From contig JADZAQ010000082.1 in NCBI GenBank assembly GCA_020852555.1, positions 1 through 64,000 on the forward strand: a DNA stretch of 64,000 nucleotides, given 5' to 3'. The notes under the pieces are model-generated. The model ran no database searches, was not told where the DNA came from, and saw only the letters and a list, made by a program, of their open reading frames with translations. Source of the stretch: Burkholderiales bacterium (GTDB taxonomy: Bacteria > Pseudomonadota > Gammaproteobacteria > Burkholderiales > Casimicrobiaceae). Position 1 is the first letter of the stretch, and the number at the start of each line of letters is the position of its first letter. Both the position numbers and the translations under genes were made by a program. Below are positions 12,377 through 22,078 of this stretch, piece after piece.

Positions 12377-12787
12377 CTACGGTTCACCCGCGACCCGTTT
12401 CAATTCGACCACGCTGGCGCCACCGGGTTCGCTGTGCTTCAGCTTGCCGTGGACGACAGCGCCCAGGTGCATCTCGAGCGTTCGGTACTCGATGTCGCCG
12501 GTGACCTTGGCTTTGGGCTGCAACTCCAGGTAGTCGTTGGCCGTGACGGGCCCGGTGACCACGCCGTTGATCACCACGTGCGACACGTCGATCTCGCCGT
12601 CGATGCGTGCGCTCTCGCTGACCACCAGCGTGCCTGCAGCACCATCGACGGTCGCGATATTGCCGCGTACCGCCCCGTCGATGCGCAGTCCGCCGGAGAA
12701 GGTCACGTCGCCCGACACCGTCGTTCCCGCGCCGATGAGGCAGTCGATCCGCTTCTGTGGCGGCGCATGCTTCTTCTTCTCGAACAT
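12377..12787 (-). CDS. bactofilin (polymer-forming cytoskeletal protein)
   Basis: 136 aa; IDCLIGAGTTVSGDVTFSGGLRIDGAVRGNI...ARIDGEIDVSHVVINGVVTGPVTA repeats. Confidence 0.9.
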   Translation of the reverse strand: MFEKKKHAPPQKRIDCLIGAGTTVSGDVTFSGGLRIDGAVRGNIATVDGAAGTLVVSESARIDGEIDVSHVVINGVVTGPVTANDYLELQPKAKVTGDIEYRTLEMHLGAVVHGKLKHSEPGGASVVELKRVAGEP

Positions 12788-12796
12788 GGCGTTCTC

Positions 12797-13558
12797 CTAA
12801 CCGAGCCGCAAGGTCCGGGTGGCACGTGGCGCGGCTTGCCCGGATTCGTAGGCGCGCACGACCAAGGTCATCACCCGGGACCCCGGCGGAACCTGGAATT
12901 GCCCTTCGATGCGCTGATAATACTTGAACTTGAGAGTGAGCGCGGGCGCCTGCTCGGGCCGATCGGTCGGGATTTCGACGGCGTGCGCCGGCGCTTGCCC
13001 ATCCGCGTCACCCCCGGCGAGCGCCGCACGCAGGACGATCCTCCCGGCGAACTCTTCCTTGGGATTGCCGCCGCGCACGACGATGAAGCTGTAGCGCCAG
13101 GTGTTGTCGCCATCGGGCTCGAGCGTCAGCCGCTGGATGGTGAGTGCCTCGCCCTTGTTGGCGTCGGCGACGAGCCGCTGCAGGAACGCGAGCTCTTCCT
13201 TCGCTTGCGCGGCGTCGCCGGAGAGTTCGGTCACCTGGCGCGAGAGCGCCTCCTGCGATCCCTTGCTCATGGCGAGCTCGGACTCGAGCGTCGCGTTGCG
13301 CGCGCGCAGTTGCGCGACCTCGGCCCGGTAACGGTCGACGTCGGCGGTGAGCGTGGTGAGCTGGCCCTCCACCTGCGTGCGGTTGAAGCCGCCGAAGATC
13401 TGTCCGAAGTCGAAGCCCCACCACCACATGCCGCCGACGACCCCGACCAGTGCGGCAGCGAGCACGCTGCGGCTCCACCAGGGCAAGCGCGTCCGCACCG
13501 CCATCCGCGGCGCCGCGATGCCAAATTGGCGCCTGACCCGACGCCACCACGACGTCAT
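12797..13558 (-). CDS. single-TM coiled-coil protein of unknown function (DUF6776-like)
   Basis: 253 aa; one TM segment then heptad-like QVEGQLTTLTADVDRYRAEVAQLRARNATLESELAMSK; adjacent to bactofilin. Confidence 0.7.
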   Translation of the reverse strand: MTSWWRRVRRQFGIAAPRMAVRTRLPWWSRSVLAAALVGVVGGMWWWGFDFGQIFGGFNRTQVEGQLTTLTADVDRYRAEVAQLRARNATLESELAMSKGSQEALSRQVTELSGDAAQAKEELAFLQRLVADANKGEALTIQRLTLEPDGDNTWRYSFIVVRGGNPKEEFAGRIVLRAALAGGDADGQAPAHAVEIPTDRPEQAPALTLKFKYYQRIEGQFQVPPGSRVMTLVVRAYESGQAAPRATRTLRLG

Positions 13559-13577
13559 CGGCGGGAGGCTCCGTCGC

Positions 13578-14612
13578 CTACGGCAAGACCGGCGCCGTGG
13601 TGAGCCCGGCGGTCTCGGGTAGGCCGAACATCAGATTCATGTTCTGCACCGCCTGGCCCGCGGCGCCCTTGACGAGGTTGTCCTCGACCACGAGGACGGT
13701 GACCGTGTCGCCGTTGCCGGGGCGGTGCACGGCGAGGCGGGCGACGTTCGACGCGCGCACGCTGCGCGTATCGGGGGTCGAGCCCGGCGGCATCACGTCG
13801 ACGAACGGCTCGCCGGCGTAACGCGCCGCGAAGAGCGCCTGCAAGTCGACGTCGGTGCGCGTGAGGCGCGCGTAGAGCGTCGAATGGATGCCGCGGATCA
13901 TCGGCAGCAGATGCGGCGTGAAGACGAGCTCGACCGGCGTCTTGCTGTGCCGGACGAGCTCCTGCACGGTCTCGGGATGATGCCGGTGCCCGGCCATGCC
14001 GTACGCCTTGAAGTTGTCCGAGGCCTCGGCGAGCAGCAGGCCCACCTCCGCCTTGCGGCCGGCGCCGGACGCCCCCGACTTGCAGTCGGCGATGAGGTGG
14101 CGCGCATCGACGATACCGGCCTCGAGCAGCGGGACGAAGCCCAACTGGATCGACGTCGGATAGCACCCTGGATTGCCGACGATCCGGGCTTTCCTGATCG
14201 CGTCGCGATGAAACTCGGGCAGGCCGTACACCGCTTCGGCGAGCAGGTCGGGGCACGCGTGCGGCAGCTTGTACCACTGCTCGAAGAGCGCCGGATCCTT
14301 GATGCGGAAGTCGGCGGCCAGGTCGATGATCTTGACGCCGGCGGCGACCAGCGCGCGCGCCTGCGCCATCGCGACGCCGTGCGGCGTGGCGAAGAAGACG
14401 ACGTCGCAAGCGGTGAGGTCGGTGGCGTCGGGGGCGGTGAAGGCGAGCCGGTCGTACTTGCCGCGCAGGCTCGCGAACATATCGATGACGCGGGTGCCGG
14501 CATCGCCGCGCGAAGTGATCGCGCGCACGTCGGCCGCCGGATGCGACGCGAGGATGCGCAGGAGCTCGACGCCGGTGTAGCCGGTGCCGCCGACGATGCC
14601 GATCTTGACCAT
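13578..14612 (-). CDS. argC: N-acetyl-gamma-glutamyl-phosphate reductase
   Basis: [25 protein letters not shown]...[15 protein letters not shown]...[11 protein letters not shown] at 14612. Confidence 0.95.
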   Translation of the reverse strand: MVKIGIVGGTGYTGVELLRILASHPAADVRAITSRGDAGTRVIDMFASLRGKYDRLAFTAPDATDLTACDVVFFATPHGVAMAQARALVAAGVKIIDLAADFRIKDPALFEQWYKLPHACPDLLAEAVYGLPEFHRDAIRKARIVGNPGCYPTSIQLGFVPLLEAGIVDARHLIADCKSGASGAGRKAEVGLLLAEASDNFKAYGMAGHRHHPETVQELVRHSKTPVELVFTPHLLPMIRGIHSTLYARLTRTDVDLQALFAARYAGEPFVDVMPPGSTPDTRSVRASNVARLAVHRPGNGDTVTVLVVEDNLVKGAAGQAVQNMNLMFGLPETAGLTTAPVLP

Positions 14613-14640
14613 CGTGTTCGCCTCGTACGAGTGGGCAACA

Positions 14641-14649
14641 ATTCTAGCA
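14641..14649 (-). promoter_or_regulatory. putative extended -10 (TGCTAGAAT) for argC
   Basis: Minus strand reads TGCTAGAATTG about 30 nt upstream of the argC ATG; same 9-mer as the apaH/rep palindrome. Confidence 0.5.
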
Positions 14650-14763
14650 GCCGGTCGGGCTTCGCCCGTGGCGCCCGGCGGCGATGCCATCACGGGCACG
14701 CCGCAACGCGTCCGCGCGTCGACTCCGCCCCGCGAACGCGGCGCGCCGCTTCCGAGCAGCACC

Positions 14764-14791
14764 AAACGAAAAGGGCCGCGGACGGCGGCCC
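14764..14791 (-). terminator. intrinsic terminator of rplM-rpsI
   Basis: Minus strand GGGCCGC-CGTCC-GCGGCCC-TTTTCGTTT: perfect 7-bp GC stem, 5-nt loop, T-rich tail, 23 nt after the rpsI stop. Confidence 0.75.
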
Positions 14792-14813
14792 CATCGCGAG
14801 CAGGGTGCGCGGA

Positions 14814-15206
14814 TCAGCGCTTGCTGAACTGCTTGCGTCGCCGCGCCTTGTGGAGACCGACCTTCTTGCGCTCGACTTCGCGCGCGTCGCGGGTCACCAG
14901 TCCCGCCTTCGACAGCGTGGGCTTCAACTGCGCGTCGTAATCGATGAGCGCGCGGGTGATGCCGTGGCGCACCGCGCCCGCCTGACCCGATTCGCCGCCC
15001 CCGATGACGTTGACCATGATGTCGAACGTCGTCTGATGATTGGTGAGGACGAGCGGCTGGCGTACGACCATGCGTCCCGTCTCGCGCGTGAAGAATTCGT
15101 CGACGGGCTTTTCGTTCACGACGATCCTGCCCGAGCCGGACTTGATGAACACGCGGGCGACCGACGTCTTGCGCCGACCCGTACCGTAGTAGTAGTTGCC
15201 GATCAT
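14814..15206 (-). CDS. rpsI: 30S ribosomal protein S9 (uS9)
   Basis: [27 protein letters not shown]...[16 protein letters not shown]. Confidence 0.97.
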   Translation of the reverse strand: MIGNYYYGTGRRKTSVARVFIKSGSGRIVVNEKPVDEFFTRETGRMVVRQPLVLTNHQTTFDIMVNVIGGGESGQAGAVRHGITRALIDYDAQLKPTLSKAGLVTRDAREVERKKVGLHKARRRKQFSKR

Positions 15207-15231
15207 GGTGATGTCTCGCGGGGTGGCCAGG

Positions 15232-15666
15232 TCACTTGACCGGGTCGAGTGCCTTGGGTTGCTGCGCGGTGTGCGGATGCGCCGGTCCCGCGTAGCACTT
15301 GAGCTTCTTCAGCATCGCATAGCCGAGCGGACCCTTGGGGAGCATGCCGCGCACGGCCGTTTCCAGCGCGCGTCCGGGGAAGCGGGACTGCATCTTGGCG
15401 AAGCTGGTCGTCGTGATCCCGCCCGGATACCCCGAGTGGCGATGATAGAGCTTGTCCTCGGCCTTGGCGCCGGTGACGCGCAGCTTTTCGACGTTGGTGA
15501 CGACGATGAAGTCGCCGGTGTCCACGTGCGGGGTGTAGATCGCCTTGTGCTTGCCGCGCAGGCGCAGCGCGATCTGGCTCGCGAGGCGGCCCAATACCTG
15601 GTCGGTCGCGTCGACGACGTACCAGTCCCGCACGACGTCGGCGGGCTTGGCGGAGAAGGTCTTCAT
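15232..15666 (-). CDS. rplM: 50S ribosomal protein L13 (uL13)
   Basis: [41 protein letters not shown]...[23 protein letters not shown] at 15666. Confidence 0.97.
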   Translation of the reverse strand: MKTFSAKPADVVRDWYVVDATDQVLGRLASQIALRLRGKHKAIYTPHVDTGDFIVVTNVEKLRVTGAKAEDKLYHRHSGYPGGITTTSFAKMQSRFPGRALETAVRGMLPKGPLGYAMLKKLKCYAGPAHPHTAQQPKALDPVK

Positions 15667-15785
15667 GGTTCGATCGATCTTGTGGGTGGTGTCGCCGCCG
15701 CGGCGGAGGTGACGGACGTACGGCTCCGCCGGGTTCGCCGCCACTGGGCGTCGAAGGCGGTGCGCCGAATCGCGCAAAGTCGATG

Positions 15786-15815
15786 ATTGTAATATCCGCA
15801 CCCGACGCCGGTCAA
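15786..15815 (-). promoter_or_regulatory. sigma70-type promoter of rplM-rpsI
   Basis: Minus strand TTGACC (15815-15810) N18 TACAAT (15791-15786), about 120 nt upstream of rplM. Confidence 0.65.
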
Positions 15816-15873
15816 GGGCGCTGCCCGACCGCAGCGCCGCGCGAGACGAGATGACCACTGCCCCGCCGCGGAC

Positions 15874-15912
15874 AAAAAAAGAGGGCGGAGTCCGTAGACC
15901 TCGCCCTCGAGG
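15874..15912 (-). terminator. intrinsic terminator on the minus strand, not following any annotated gene
   Basis: Minus strand CTCGAGGGCGAGGTCTACGGACTCCGCCCTCTTTTTTT: GAGGGCG/CGCCCTC stem followed by seven T. Confidence 0.65.
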
Positions 15913-16080
15913 ATTCCACCATAGGAGGAGAATGGAGGAATGGGTCCGCGGTGCTGATGGAGGAGTACGGCGAAGCCGCGAACGTGCGAATCATCGCATA
16001 TTGCGCCGCACAATGCAACTGGCATATGTGGCGCCGCAGCAAATGAATCGCGGCGTGCTGGCGGCACTTGGAGTGTGGGC
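15880..16080 (-). ncRNA. candidate small RNA with anti-Shine-Dalgarno motifs
   Basis: Gap between rplM and osmC: minus strand has TATAGT (16090-16085), several CUCCUCC-like motifs (TACTCCTCCATC, ATTCCTCCATTCTCCTCCTAT), an imperfect hairpin (15986-16051) and the terminator at 15874-15912. 5' end not determined. Confidence 0.4.
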
Positions 16081-16121
16081 GCTCACTATATCCAAACATC
16101 ACTCGTTACGCGGAGATCGGT

Positions 16122-16568
16122 ATGAAGACACGGGTCAAATGGCTGGAGGGGGCGAGCTTCGTCGGCGAATCCGGCAGTGGGCACACCGTGGTGCTCGACG
16201 GCGCTCCCGAGAACGGCGGGCGCAACACCGGCATGCGGCCGATGGAGATGCTGCTGACCGGCGCTGCGGCGTGCACCGCGTACGACGTGGTGACGATCCT
16301 GCGCAAGGGGCGTCAGCCGGTCGAGGACGTGGTGGTGACGATCGAGGGCACCCGCGCCGCCGCGAGCCCGCGGGTCTTTACTGCACTGCACTATGTTTAT
16401 CGGGTCGCCGGCCATGGCCTCGACCGGCGGGCCGTCGAACGCGCGGTCGAATTGTCGAAGGAGAAGTACTGCTCGGCGACGATCATGCTCGGCAAGACCG
16501 CGACCATCACCTACGAGGTCGAACTCGTCGACGGTACGCGCATCCCGGCGCCCGCTGCGCCGACCTGA
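16122..16568 (+). CDS. OsmC family protein
   Basis: MKTRVKWLEGASFVGESGSGHTVVLDGAPENGG...GMRPMEMLLTGAAACTAYDVVTILRKGR. Confidence 0.9.
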   Translation: MKTRVKWLEGASFVGESGSGHTVVLDGAPENGGRNTGMRPMEMLLTGAAACTAYDVVTILRKGRQPVEDVVVTIEGTRAAASPRVFTALHYVYRVAGHGLDRRAVERAVELSKEKYCSATIMLGKTATITYEVELVDGTRIPAPAAPT

Positions 16569-16580
16569 GGCCGCGAGCGG

Positions 16581-17108
16581 TTAGCGGGTGGGTGAGGTGG
16601 CGGCGCCGGATCCGGGCGCCGGCTGCGGCAGCAGGAGCCCGCGTACGCTGACCTCCACGAGAACCGCGTCGAGGCGGCCCACCGCGTCGCGGAATTCGAG
16701 CACGAGCGGCACCGCCTCGCCGTTGCGCACGTCGCGCCGGAGGTCGACGAGCCGCAGATGATCGCCGCGGTAGGCGAGACGGGTGCTCGTGCGTGCGGGA
16801 ACGCGGTAAGTGGAAACCACGCGCTCGGTGGCCGCATCGCCGATCGTCGTCGTGCGCACGATGTCGACGCGCGTCGCCGCAGGCGTGGTGGCGTGCACCA
16901 GATCCACGTCGGTGTCGCTTTCGATGTCGACGTACGCGCGCGCGGCTGCGGCGCCGGCCGGAGCGGGACGCATCCAGGCGTGACGCAGGACGATCTCCGC
17001 CGCCTGGGCGCAGGCGAGCGACGACAACACCGCGGCCAGAGCGCAGGCGACCGACGCTGCGCTGCGCCGCCGTGCGGTGACTTCCGCCCCGCGCCTGGTA
17101 GTGGCCAT
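16581..17108 (-). CDS. copper chaperone PCu(A)C family protein
   Basis: Signal peptide then EIVLRHAWMRPAPAGAAAARAYVDIES...LRLVDLRRDVRNGEAVPLVLEF; ATG at 17108. Confidence 0.8.
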   Translation of the reverse strand: MATTRRGAEVTARRRSAASVACALAAVLSSLACAQAAEIVLRHAWMRPAPAGAAAARAYVDIESDTDVDLVHATTPAATRVDIVRTTTIGDAATERVVSTYRVPARTSTRLAYRGDHLRLVDLRRDVRNGEAVPLVLEFRDAVGRLDAVLVEVSVRGLLLPQPAPGSGAATSPTR

Positions 17109-17145
17109 CAGCGGCGGAGTAGCGCCGTCGTCGATATGCCGCTCG

Positions 17146-18012
17146 TCACGGGTGATTGAGGAGGCGCACGAGGCTCGACGTATCCCAGCGCCCGCCGCCA
17201 CGTGCCTGCACTTCGGCGTAGTACTGGTCGACCAGCGCCGTGACCGGGAGCATGGCCCCGTTGCGCCGCGCTTCGGCGAGGCAGATTGCGAGATCCTTGC
17301 GCATCCAGTCGACCGCGAAGCCGAAGTCGAACTTGTCCTCGACCATCGTCTTGCCGCGGTTCTCCATCTGCCACGATTGCGCAGCGCCCTTGCTGATCAC
17401 GTCGAGCACGCGCAACGGATCGAGTCCGGCGCGCATCGCGAAGTGGACGCCTTCGGACAATCCCTGCACGAGCCCGGCGATGCAGATCTGATTGACCATC
17501 TTGGTGAGCTGGCCCGCACCCGCGTCGCCCATGTGCGTGACCGCACGGGCGTAGATGGCGAGGGTCGCTTCGCACTTCGCGTAGATCGCCTCGTCACCGC
17601 CGACCATGATCGTCAGCTTGCCGTTCTCCGCCCCCGCCTGGCCCCCGGAGACCGGCGCGTCGAGGAAGCCCAGGCCGCGCTCCCGCGCCGCCGCGTGGAG
17701 CTCGCGCGCGACCTCGGCGGAGGCCGTGGTGTGGTCGACGAGGATCGCGCCTTTCGCCATGCCCGACAGCGCGCCGTCATTGCCAAGCGCGACCATGCGC
17801 ACGTCGTCGTCGTTGCCGACGCACATCATCACGATCTCGGCGTCGCGCGCCGCCGCCGCGGGAGTCGGTGCACCGCGCCCGCCGTGGCTGGCGACCCACT
17901 GCGCCGCCTTGGCCGGCGAGCGGTTGTAGACGGTCACGTCGTGCCCGGCGCGGGCGAGGTGTCCGGCCATGGGATAACCCATGACGCCCAGACCAAGAAA
18001 GGCGAGCTTCAT
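17146..18012 (-). CDS. NAD(P)-dependent oxidoreductase, 3-hydroxyisobutyrate dehydrogenase family
   Basis: MKLAFLGLGVMGYPMAGHLARAGHDVTVYNRSPAKA...LGFLDAPVSGGQAGAENGKLTIMVGG...GQLTKMVNQI. Confidence 0.9.
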   Translation of the reverse strand: MKLAFLGLGVMGYPMAGHLARAGHDVTVYNRSPAKAAQWVASHGGRGAPTPAAAARDAEIVMMCVGNDDDVRMVALGNDGALSGMAKGAILVDHTTASAEVARELHAAARERGLGFLDAPVSGGQAGAENGKLTIMVGGDEAIYAKCEATLAIYARAVTHMGDAGAGQLTKMVNQICIAGLVQGLSEGVHFAMRAGLDPLRVLDVISKGAAQSWQMENRGKTMVEDKFDFGFAVDWMRKDLAICLAEARRNGAMLPVTALVDQYYAEVQARGGGRWDTSSLVRLLNHP

Positions 18013-18347
18013 CGTTCCTCCGTTCGTGTTGCATGCAAAGGCTGCGCAGCGGCGTGGCTGCGCTCACGGCGCCGCCGCGGGGGATCGCAGTGCACCCGAC
18101 CGTAGCGCCATTTCAGCGCGAAGATCCAAAGCTGCAGGACGAGCGTGACCACGTTGGTGGCCATGAGCGGCAGCGAGTTGAGGCGCACGCCGTACCACAG
18201 CCACAGCGCGGAGGCGAGCGAGAGGATCCCGAACAGCAGCCACGACACGTCGTGCGCGCTGCGCGTGCGCAGGATGCGCAATACCTGCGGGACGAAGGCG
18301 ATCGTGGTCAGCACGCCCGCGACGATACCCAGCGGATCGGCTTCCAC
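18009..18347 (-). CDS. SemiSWEET sugar transporter family protein
   Basis: LGIVAGVLTTIAFVPQVLRILRTRSAHDVSWLLFGILSLASALWLWYGVRLNSLPLMATNVVTLVLQLWIF; PQ-loop half-transporter; GTG at 18347. Confidence 0.88.
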   Translation of the reverse strand: MEADPLGIVAGVLTTIAFVPQVLRILRTRSAHDVSWLLFGILSLASALWLWYGVRLNSLPLMATNVVTLVLQLWIFALKWRYGRVHCDPPRRRRERSHAAAQPLHATRTEER

Positions 18348-18440
18348 GTCAGGCGCTCCGCCGCGCGACGTACGACACCAGCCGCCGCCGGCGTCCCCCT
18401 CGACCGGCGACAAGCGATGCGCGCGTGGCGAGGTCTGCCA

Positions 18441-19907
18441 TCAGCCAGGCGGGAGCGCCGCACGTGCCGCCGCGGCGGCGGCGCGTACCCGGGCCGGCGC
18501 GGTGCCGCCCTCATGGTCGCGAGCGGCGACCGAGCCCTCGAGCGTGAGCACCGCGTGCACGTCGTCGCCCACCAGCGGCGAAAACTGACGTAGCTCGGCG
18601 AGCGCGAGATCGGCGAGATCGACGCCCTTCGTTTCGGCGTGACGCACCGCGCGGGCGACCGCCTCGTGCGCGTCGCGGAACGGCGCACCGCGGCGCACCA
18701 GGTAGTCGGCGAGATCGGTCGCGGTGGCGAACCCCTCACGCGCCGCCGCCCGCATGCGATCGGCCCGCACCGTGATGCCGGTGGCGACCAAGTCGGCCAT
18801 GATCGCCAGCGTGTCGGAGAGCGTGTCGACGGTGTCGAAGAGCGGCTCCTTGTCCTCTTGATTGTCCTTGTTGTAGGCAAGCGGCTGCGCCTTCATGAGC
18901 GCCAGGAGTGCGACGAGATGCCCCACCACGCGTCCGCTCTTTCCGCGCACCAGTTCCGGCACGTCCGGATTCTTCTTCTGCGGCATGATCGAGCTGCCGG
19001 TGCAGAAGCGGTCGGCGAGGCCGACGAAGCCGAAGCGCGGCGACGACCACAGCACGAGTTCCTCGGCGAAGCGCGACAGGTGGATCATCACCAGCGCCGC
19101 GGCGGCCGCGAACTCGATCGCGAAATCGCGATCCGAGACGGCGTCGAGCGAATTGCCGATCACGGCGTCGAAGCCCAGCGCCTGCGCGACCTGCGCGCGG
19201 TCGATCGGAAACGACGTGCCGGCCAGCGCCGCGGCGCCCAGCGGCAGGCGGTTGACGCGCTTGCGGCAATCGGCGAGCCGCTCGCCGTCGCGGGCGAGCA
19301 TCGCTTCGTACGCGAGGAGGTGGTGCCCGAAGGTGACCGGTTGCGCGACCTGCAGGTGCGTGAATCCCGGCATGATCGTCGCGGCGTGCGCCTCCGCGAG
19401 ATCGATCAACGCCCGGCGCAGCGCGACGAGCCGGCGCGCGATCTCGTCGATCGCACCGCGCAGCCACAGACGCACGTCGGTGGCCACCTGGTCGTTGCGC
19501 GAGCGGGCGGTGTGCAGGCGCTTGCCGGCGTCGCCGACGAGCGCGGTCAGCCGTTTCTCGATGTTGAGGTGCACGTCCTCCTGATCGAGCGACCAGGTGA
19601 AACGGCCGTCGGCGATTTCCTGGCGGATCTGCGCGAGGCCCCGCTCGATGGCGGCGAGATCGGCCGCCGCGAGGATGCCGGTACTCGCGAGCATGCGGGC
19701 GTGGGCGAGCGAGCCATCGATGTCGGCGTCGGCCAGGCGCCGGTCGAAGCCGACCGACGCCGTGTAGCGCTTGACGATGTCGCTGACCGGCTCGGCGAAG
19801 CGCCCGGACCATCGTTCATGCGCGGTCACGGCATCCGCTACACCCGCCGCCGAGCGCGCGGCCGGCGAGCCGGCGGGTGGGTCGACAGGGGGTTGACGTG
19901 CGGACAT
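18441..19907 (-). CDS. argH: argininosuccinate lyase
   Basis: [28 protein letters not shown]...[17 protein letters not shown]...[26 protein letters not shown] at 19907. Confidence 0.95.
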   Translation of the reverse strand: MSARQPPVDPPAGSPAARSAAGVADAVTAHERWSGRFAEPVSDIVKRYTASVGFDRRLADADIDGSLAHARMLASTGILAAADLAAIERGLAQIRQEIADGRFTWSLDQEDVHLNIEKRLTALVGDAGKRLHTARSRNDQVATDVRLWLRGAIDEIARRLVALRRALIDLAEAHAATIMPGFTHLQVAQPVTFGHHLLAYEAMLARDGERLADCRKRVNRLPLGAAALAGTSFPIDRAQVAQALGFDAVIGNSLDAVSDRDFAIEFAAAAALVMIHLSRFAEELVLWSSPRFGFVGLADRFCTGSSIMPQKKNPDVPELVRGKSGRVVGHLVALLALMKAQPLAYNKDNQEDKEPLFDTVDTLSDTLAIMADLVATGITVRADRMRAAAREGFATATDLADYLVRRGAPFRDAHEAVARAVRHAETKGVDLADLALAELRQFSPLVGDDVHAVLTLEGSVAARDHEGGTAPARVRAAAAAARAALPPG

Positions 19908-20041
19908 GACGCGAACGGCCTCGTGGCGGGGAGCACGGCAGGCGCCAGCAACACGGCGGGCACGCTTCGTGCGACGTGCCAAGCGTGCCGGCGAGTGCCC
20001 CGGCGAGGGCTCGGCATGAGCTTTGCATGCCGTCACGAAAT

Positions 20042-21178
20042 ATGCCGTCGATTATAAGACAAAACGCCGTGCGCACCCTGCCGGATTTCCGCAACTTGGG
20101 CACCGTGCTGCGCATTCTGATCGCCGTGAACGCCGGGGCGCTGGTGGTCGCTTTCGCGCGCGACCCCGCGCCGGCCGCGGTCTTCGCGGGCTGGACCGCG
20201 GCGGTCACCGTCGTCGAGCCGTACCTCTTCCTCGTGCTGGCGGTGCTGTGGATCGGCTCCCCGTGGCTCGGGCGCATGCGCTACGGCGGTGCGGCCGCGG
20301 CGGTCATGCTGGTGGTCACGCTGGCCGGCGTCGTCGTCTTCCAGCTGTTCCGCGGCATCGAGCCGGCACCGGAGGCCTACGTGCTGGTATGGATCGCCTG
20401 GGGGCTCCTCGCGGCCGCGGCCTTGCTCTTCTATTTCGACCTGCGCGCCCGCGCGCTGTCGCCGGCGCTGGTCGAGGCGCGACTCGCGGCGCTGCAGGCG
20501 CGCATCCGCCCGCACTTCCTCTTCAACAGCATCAATGCCGTGCTCTCGCTCGTGCGTGCCGAACCGCGTCGCGCCGAGCGGGCGCTCGAGGACATGGCCG
20601 ATCTCTTCCGCGTGCTGATGCGCGACAACCGCGAGCTGACACCGCTCGCCGACGAACTCGAGCTGTGCCGCCAGTACCTCGAGCTCGAGCAACTGCGCCT
20701 GGGCGAGCGGCTCGTCGTCGACTGGAACCTCAAGAGCATGCCGGCGGATGCGCTCGTCCCGCCGCTCGTCCTGCAACCGTTGCTGGAGAACGCGGTGTAT
20801 CACGGCATCGAGCCGTCGAGCGCACCCGGCGTCGTCTCGATCAACGTCTTCCTCACCCGCGGCTACGTGCACGCGGTGCTCAAGAATCCGTACCGCCGCG
20901 ACGGGGGCCATCACGCGGGCAACAAGATGGCGCTCGCCAACGTGCGCGAGCGGCTCGCGCTGCACTTCGACGCCGAGGCGAGCCTCGAGTCGCGGGTGAC
21001 CCGAGACGGCTACGAAGTGCACATCCGGATGCCGTACCGCGCCGCCGACACCGACGCCGCGCAGCGCGCCTCGCGCGGTGCCGCCGCGTCGACGCCCGAG
21101 CGCGGCAACGGTGGCGCCGCGCGGCGCGTCGCCACGGCATCGTCCCCTTCTCTCGAGCTGCGAGCCATTCATGTCTGA
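20042..21178 (+). CDS. sensor histidine kinase, LytS/AlgZ type
   Basis: Four TM-like segments, then [44 protein letters not shown] and [22 protein letters not shown] at 20069 is an alternative start. Confidence 0.88.
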   Translation: MPSIIRQNAVRTLPDFRNLGTVLRILIAVNAGALVVAFARDPAPAAVFAGWTAAVTVVEPYLFLVLAVLWIGSPWLGRMRYGGAAAAVMLVVTLAGVVVFQLFRGIEPAPEAYVLVWIAWGLLAAAALLFYFDLRARALSPALVEARLAALQARIRPHFLFNSINAVLSLVRAEPRRAERALEDMADLFRVLMRDNRELTPLADELELCRQYLELEQLRLGERLVVDWNLKSMPADALVPPLVLQPLLENAVYHGIEPSSAPGVVSINVFLTRGYVHAVLKNPYRRDGGHHAGNKMALANVRERLALHFDAEASLESRVTRDGYEVHIRMPYRAADTDAAQRASRGAAASTPERGNGGAARRVATASSPSLELRAIHV

Positions 21179-21941
21179 ACCCGCACTGCGCGTACTCATC
21201 GTCGACGACGAGGCGCCCGCCCGCCGGCGGCTGCGCGATCTCCTCGACGATTGCAGCGCGACCTTGCCGCTCGCGGTGGTCGGCGAGGCGCAGAACGGCT
21301 GCGAGGCGCTCGATCTCCTGCACGGTGCGCCCGCCGATCTCCTGCTCACCGACATCCACATGCCGGACATGGACGGGATCGAACTCGCCCGCCATCTCCT
21401 GAAGCTTTCGCACCCTCCCGTCGTGATCTTCACGACGGCCTTTCACGAGCACGCCGTGCAGGCGTTCGAGGTCAATGCCGTGGACTATCTCATGAAGCCC
21501 GTGCGCGCCCAGCGCCTGCTGTCCGCTCTTCAGAAGGTGCCGCGCCTGAAGCCGCTCGCCGCCGACAAGCTCGCGCAACTGCCCGCGGCGGCCCGGCGCT
21601 ACCTGTCGGTCACCGAGCGCTCGCGCGTGCTGCTCGTCCCGGTCGAGGACATCGTCTACCTGAAGGCGGAGTTGAAGTACATCACGATCCGCACCGCGCA
21701 GCGGGAATACCTGCTCGAAGAGTCGCTCACCAAGCTCGAGAGCGAGTTCGGCAATCGCTTCGTTCGCGTGCACCGCAATTGCCTCGTGGCGCGCGACTTC
21801 ATTCGCGGCTTCGAGCGGCGCGTCAACGGCGATGGCGACGCGCACTGGGAGGTGGTGCTGAACGATGTGCCGGAAACGGTGCCGGTATCGCGCCGCCAGC
21901 AGTTCGTGGTGCGCGAGTCCGGGCGGGTGTCCACCGTCTGA
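21171..21941 (+). CDS. LytTR-family response regulator, AlgR-like
   Basis: LRVLIVDDEAPARRRLRDLLDD...LTDIHMPDMDGIELAR...MKPVRAQRLLSAL; LytTR domain FVRVHRNCLVARDFIRGFER; overlaps the kinase by 8 nt. Confidence 0.9.
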   Translation: MSEPALRVLIVDDEAPARRRLRDLLDDCSATLPLAVVGEAQNGCEALDLLHGAPADLLLTDIHMPDMDGIELARHLLKLSHPPVVIFTTAFHEHAVQAFEVNAVDYLMKPVRAQRLLSALQKVPRLKPLAADKLAQLPAAARRYLSVTERSRVLLVPVEDIVYLKAELKYITIRTAQREYLLEESLTKLESEFGNRFVRVHRNCLVARDFIRGFERRVNGDGDAHWEVVLNDVPETVPVSRRQQFVVRESGRVSTV

Positions 21942-22078
21942 CCACCGCGCCCCGGCGTGTCGCCCGGCGGCACCGGCGTCGCCGCCGGGGGCGCCCCGAT
22001 GCGGCCGCTGCCGGTGCATGACACCTGCGCGGCGCCGTCCCTGTACACTTCCGCGTCGCTTTCCCACCGTCCCCTTCG

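Noticed and set aside
15812-16102. 96-aa minus-strand ORF MMFGYSERPHSKCRQ...
   Set aside because: Runs through the sRNA candidate's terminator hairpin and T-tract and lacks an RBS; more likely non-coding.
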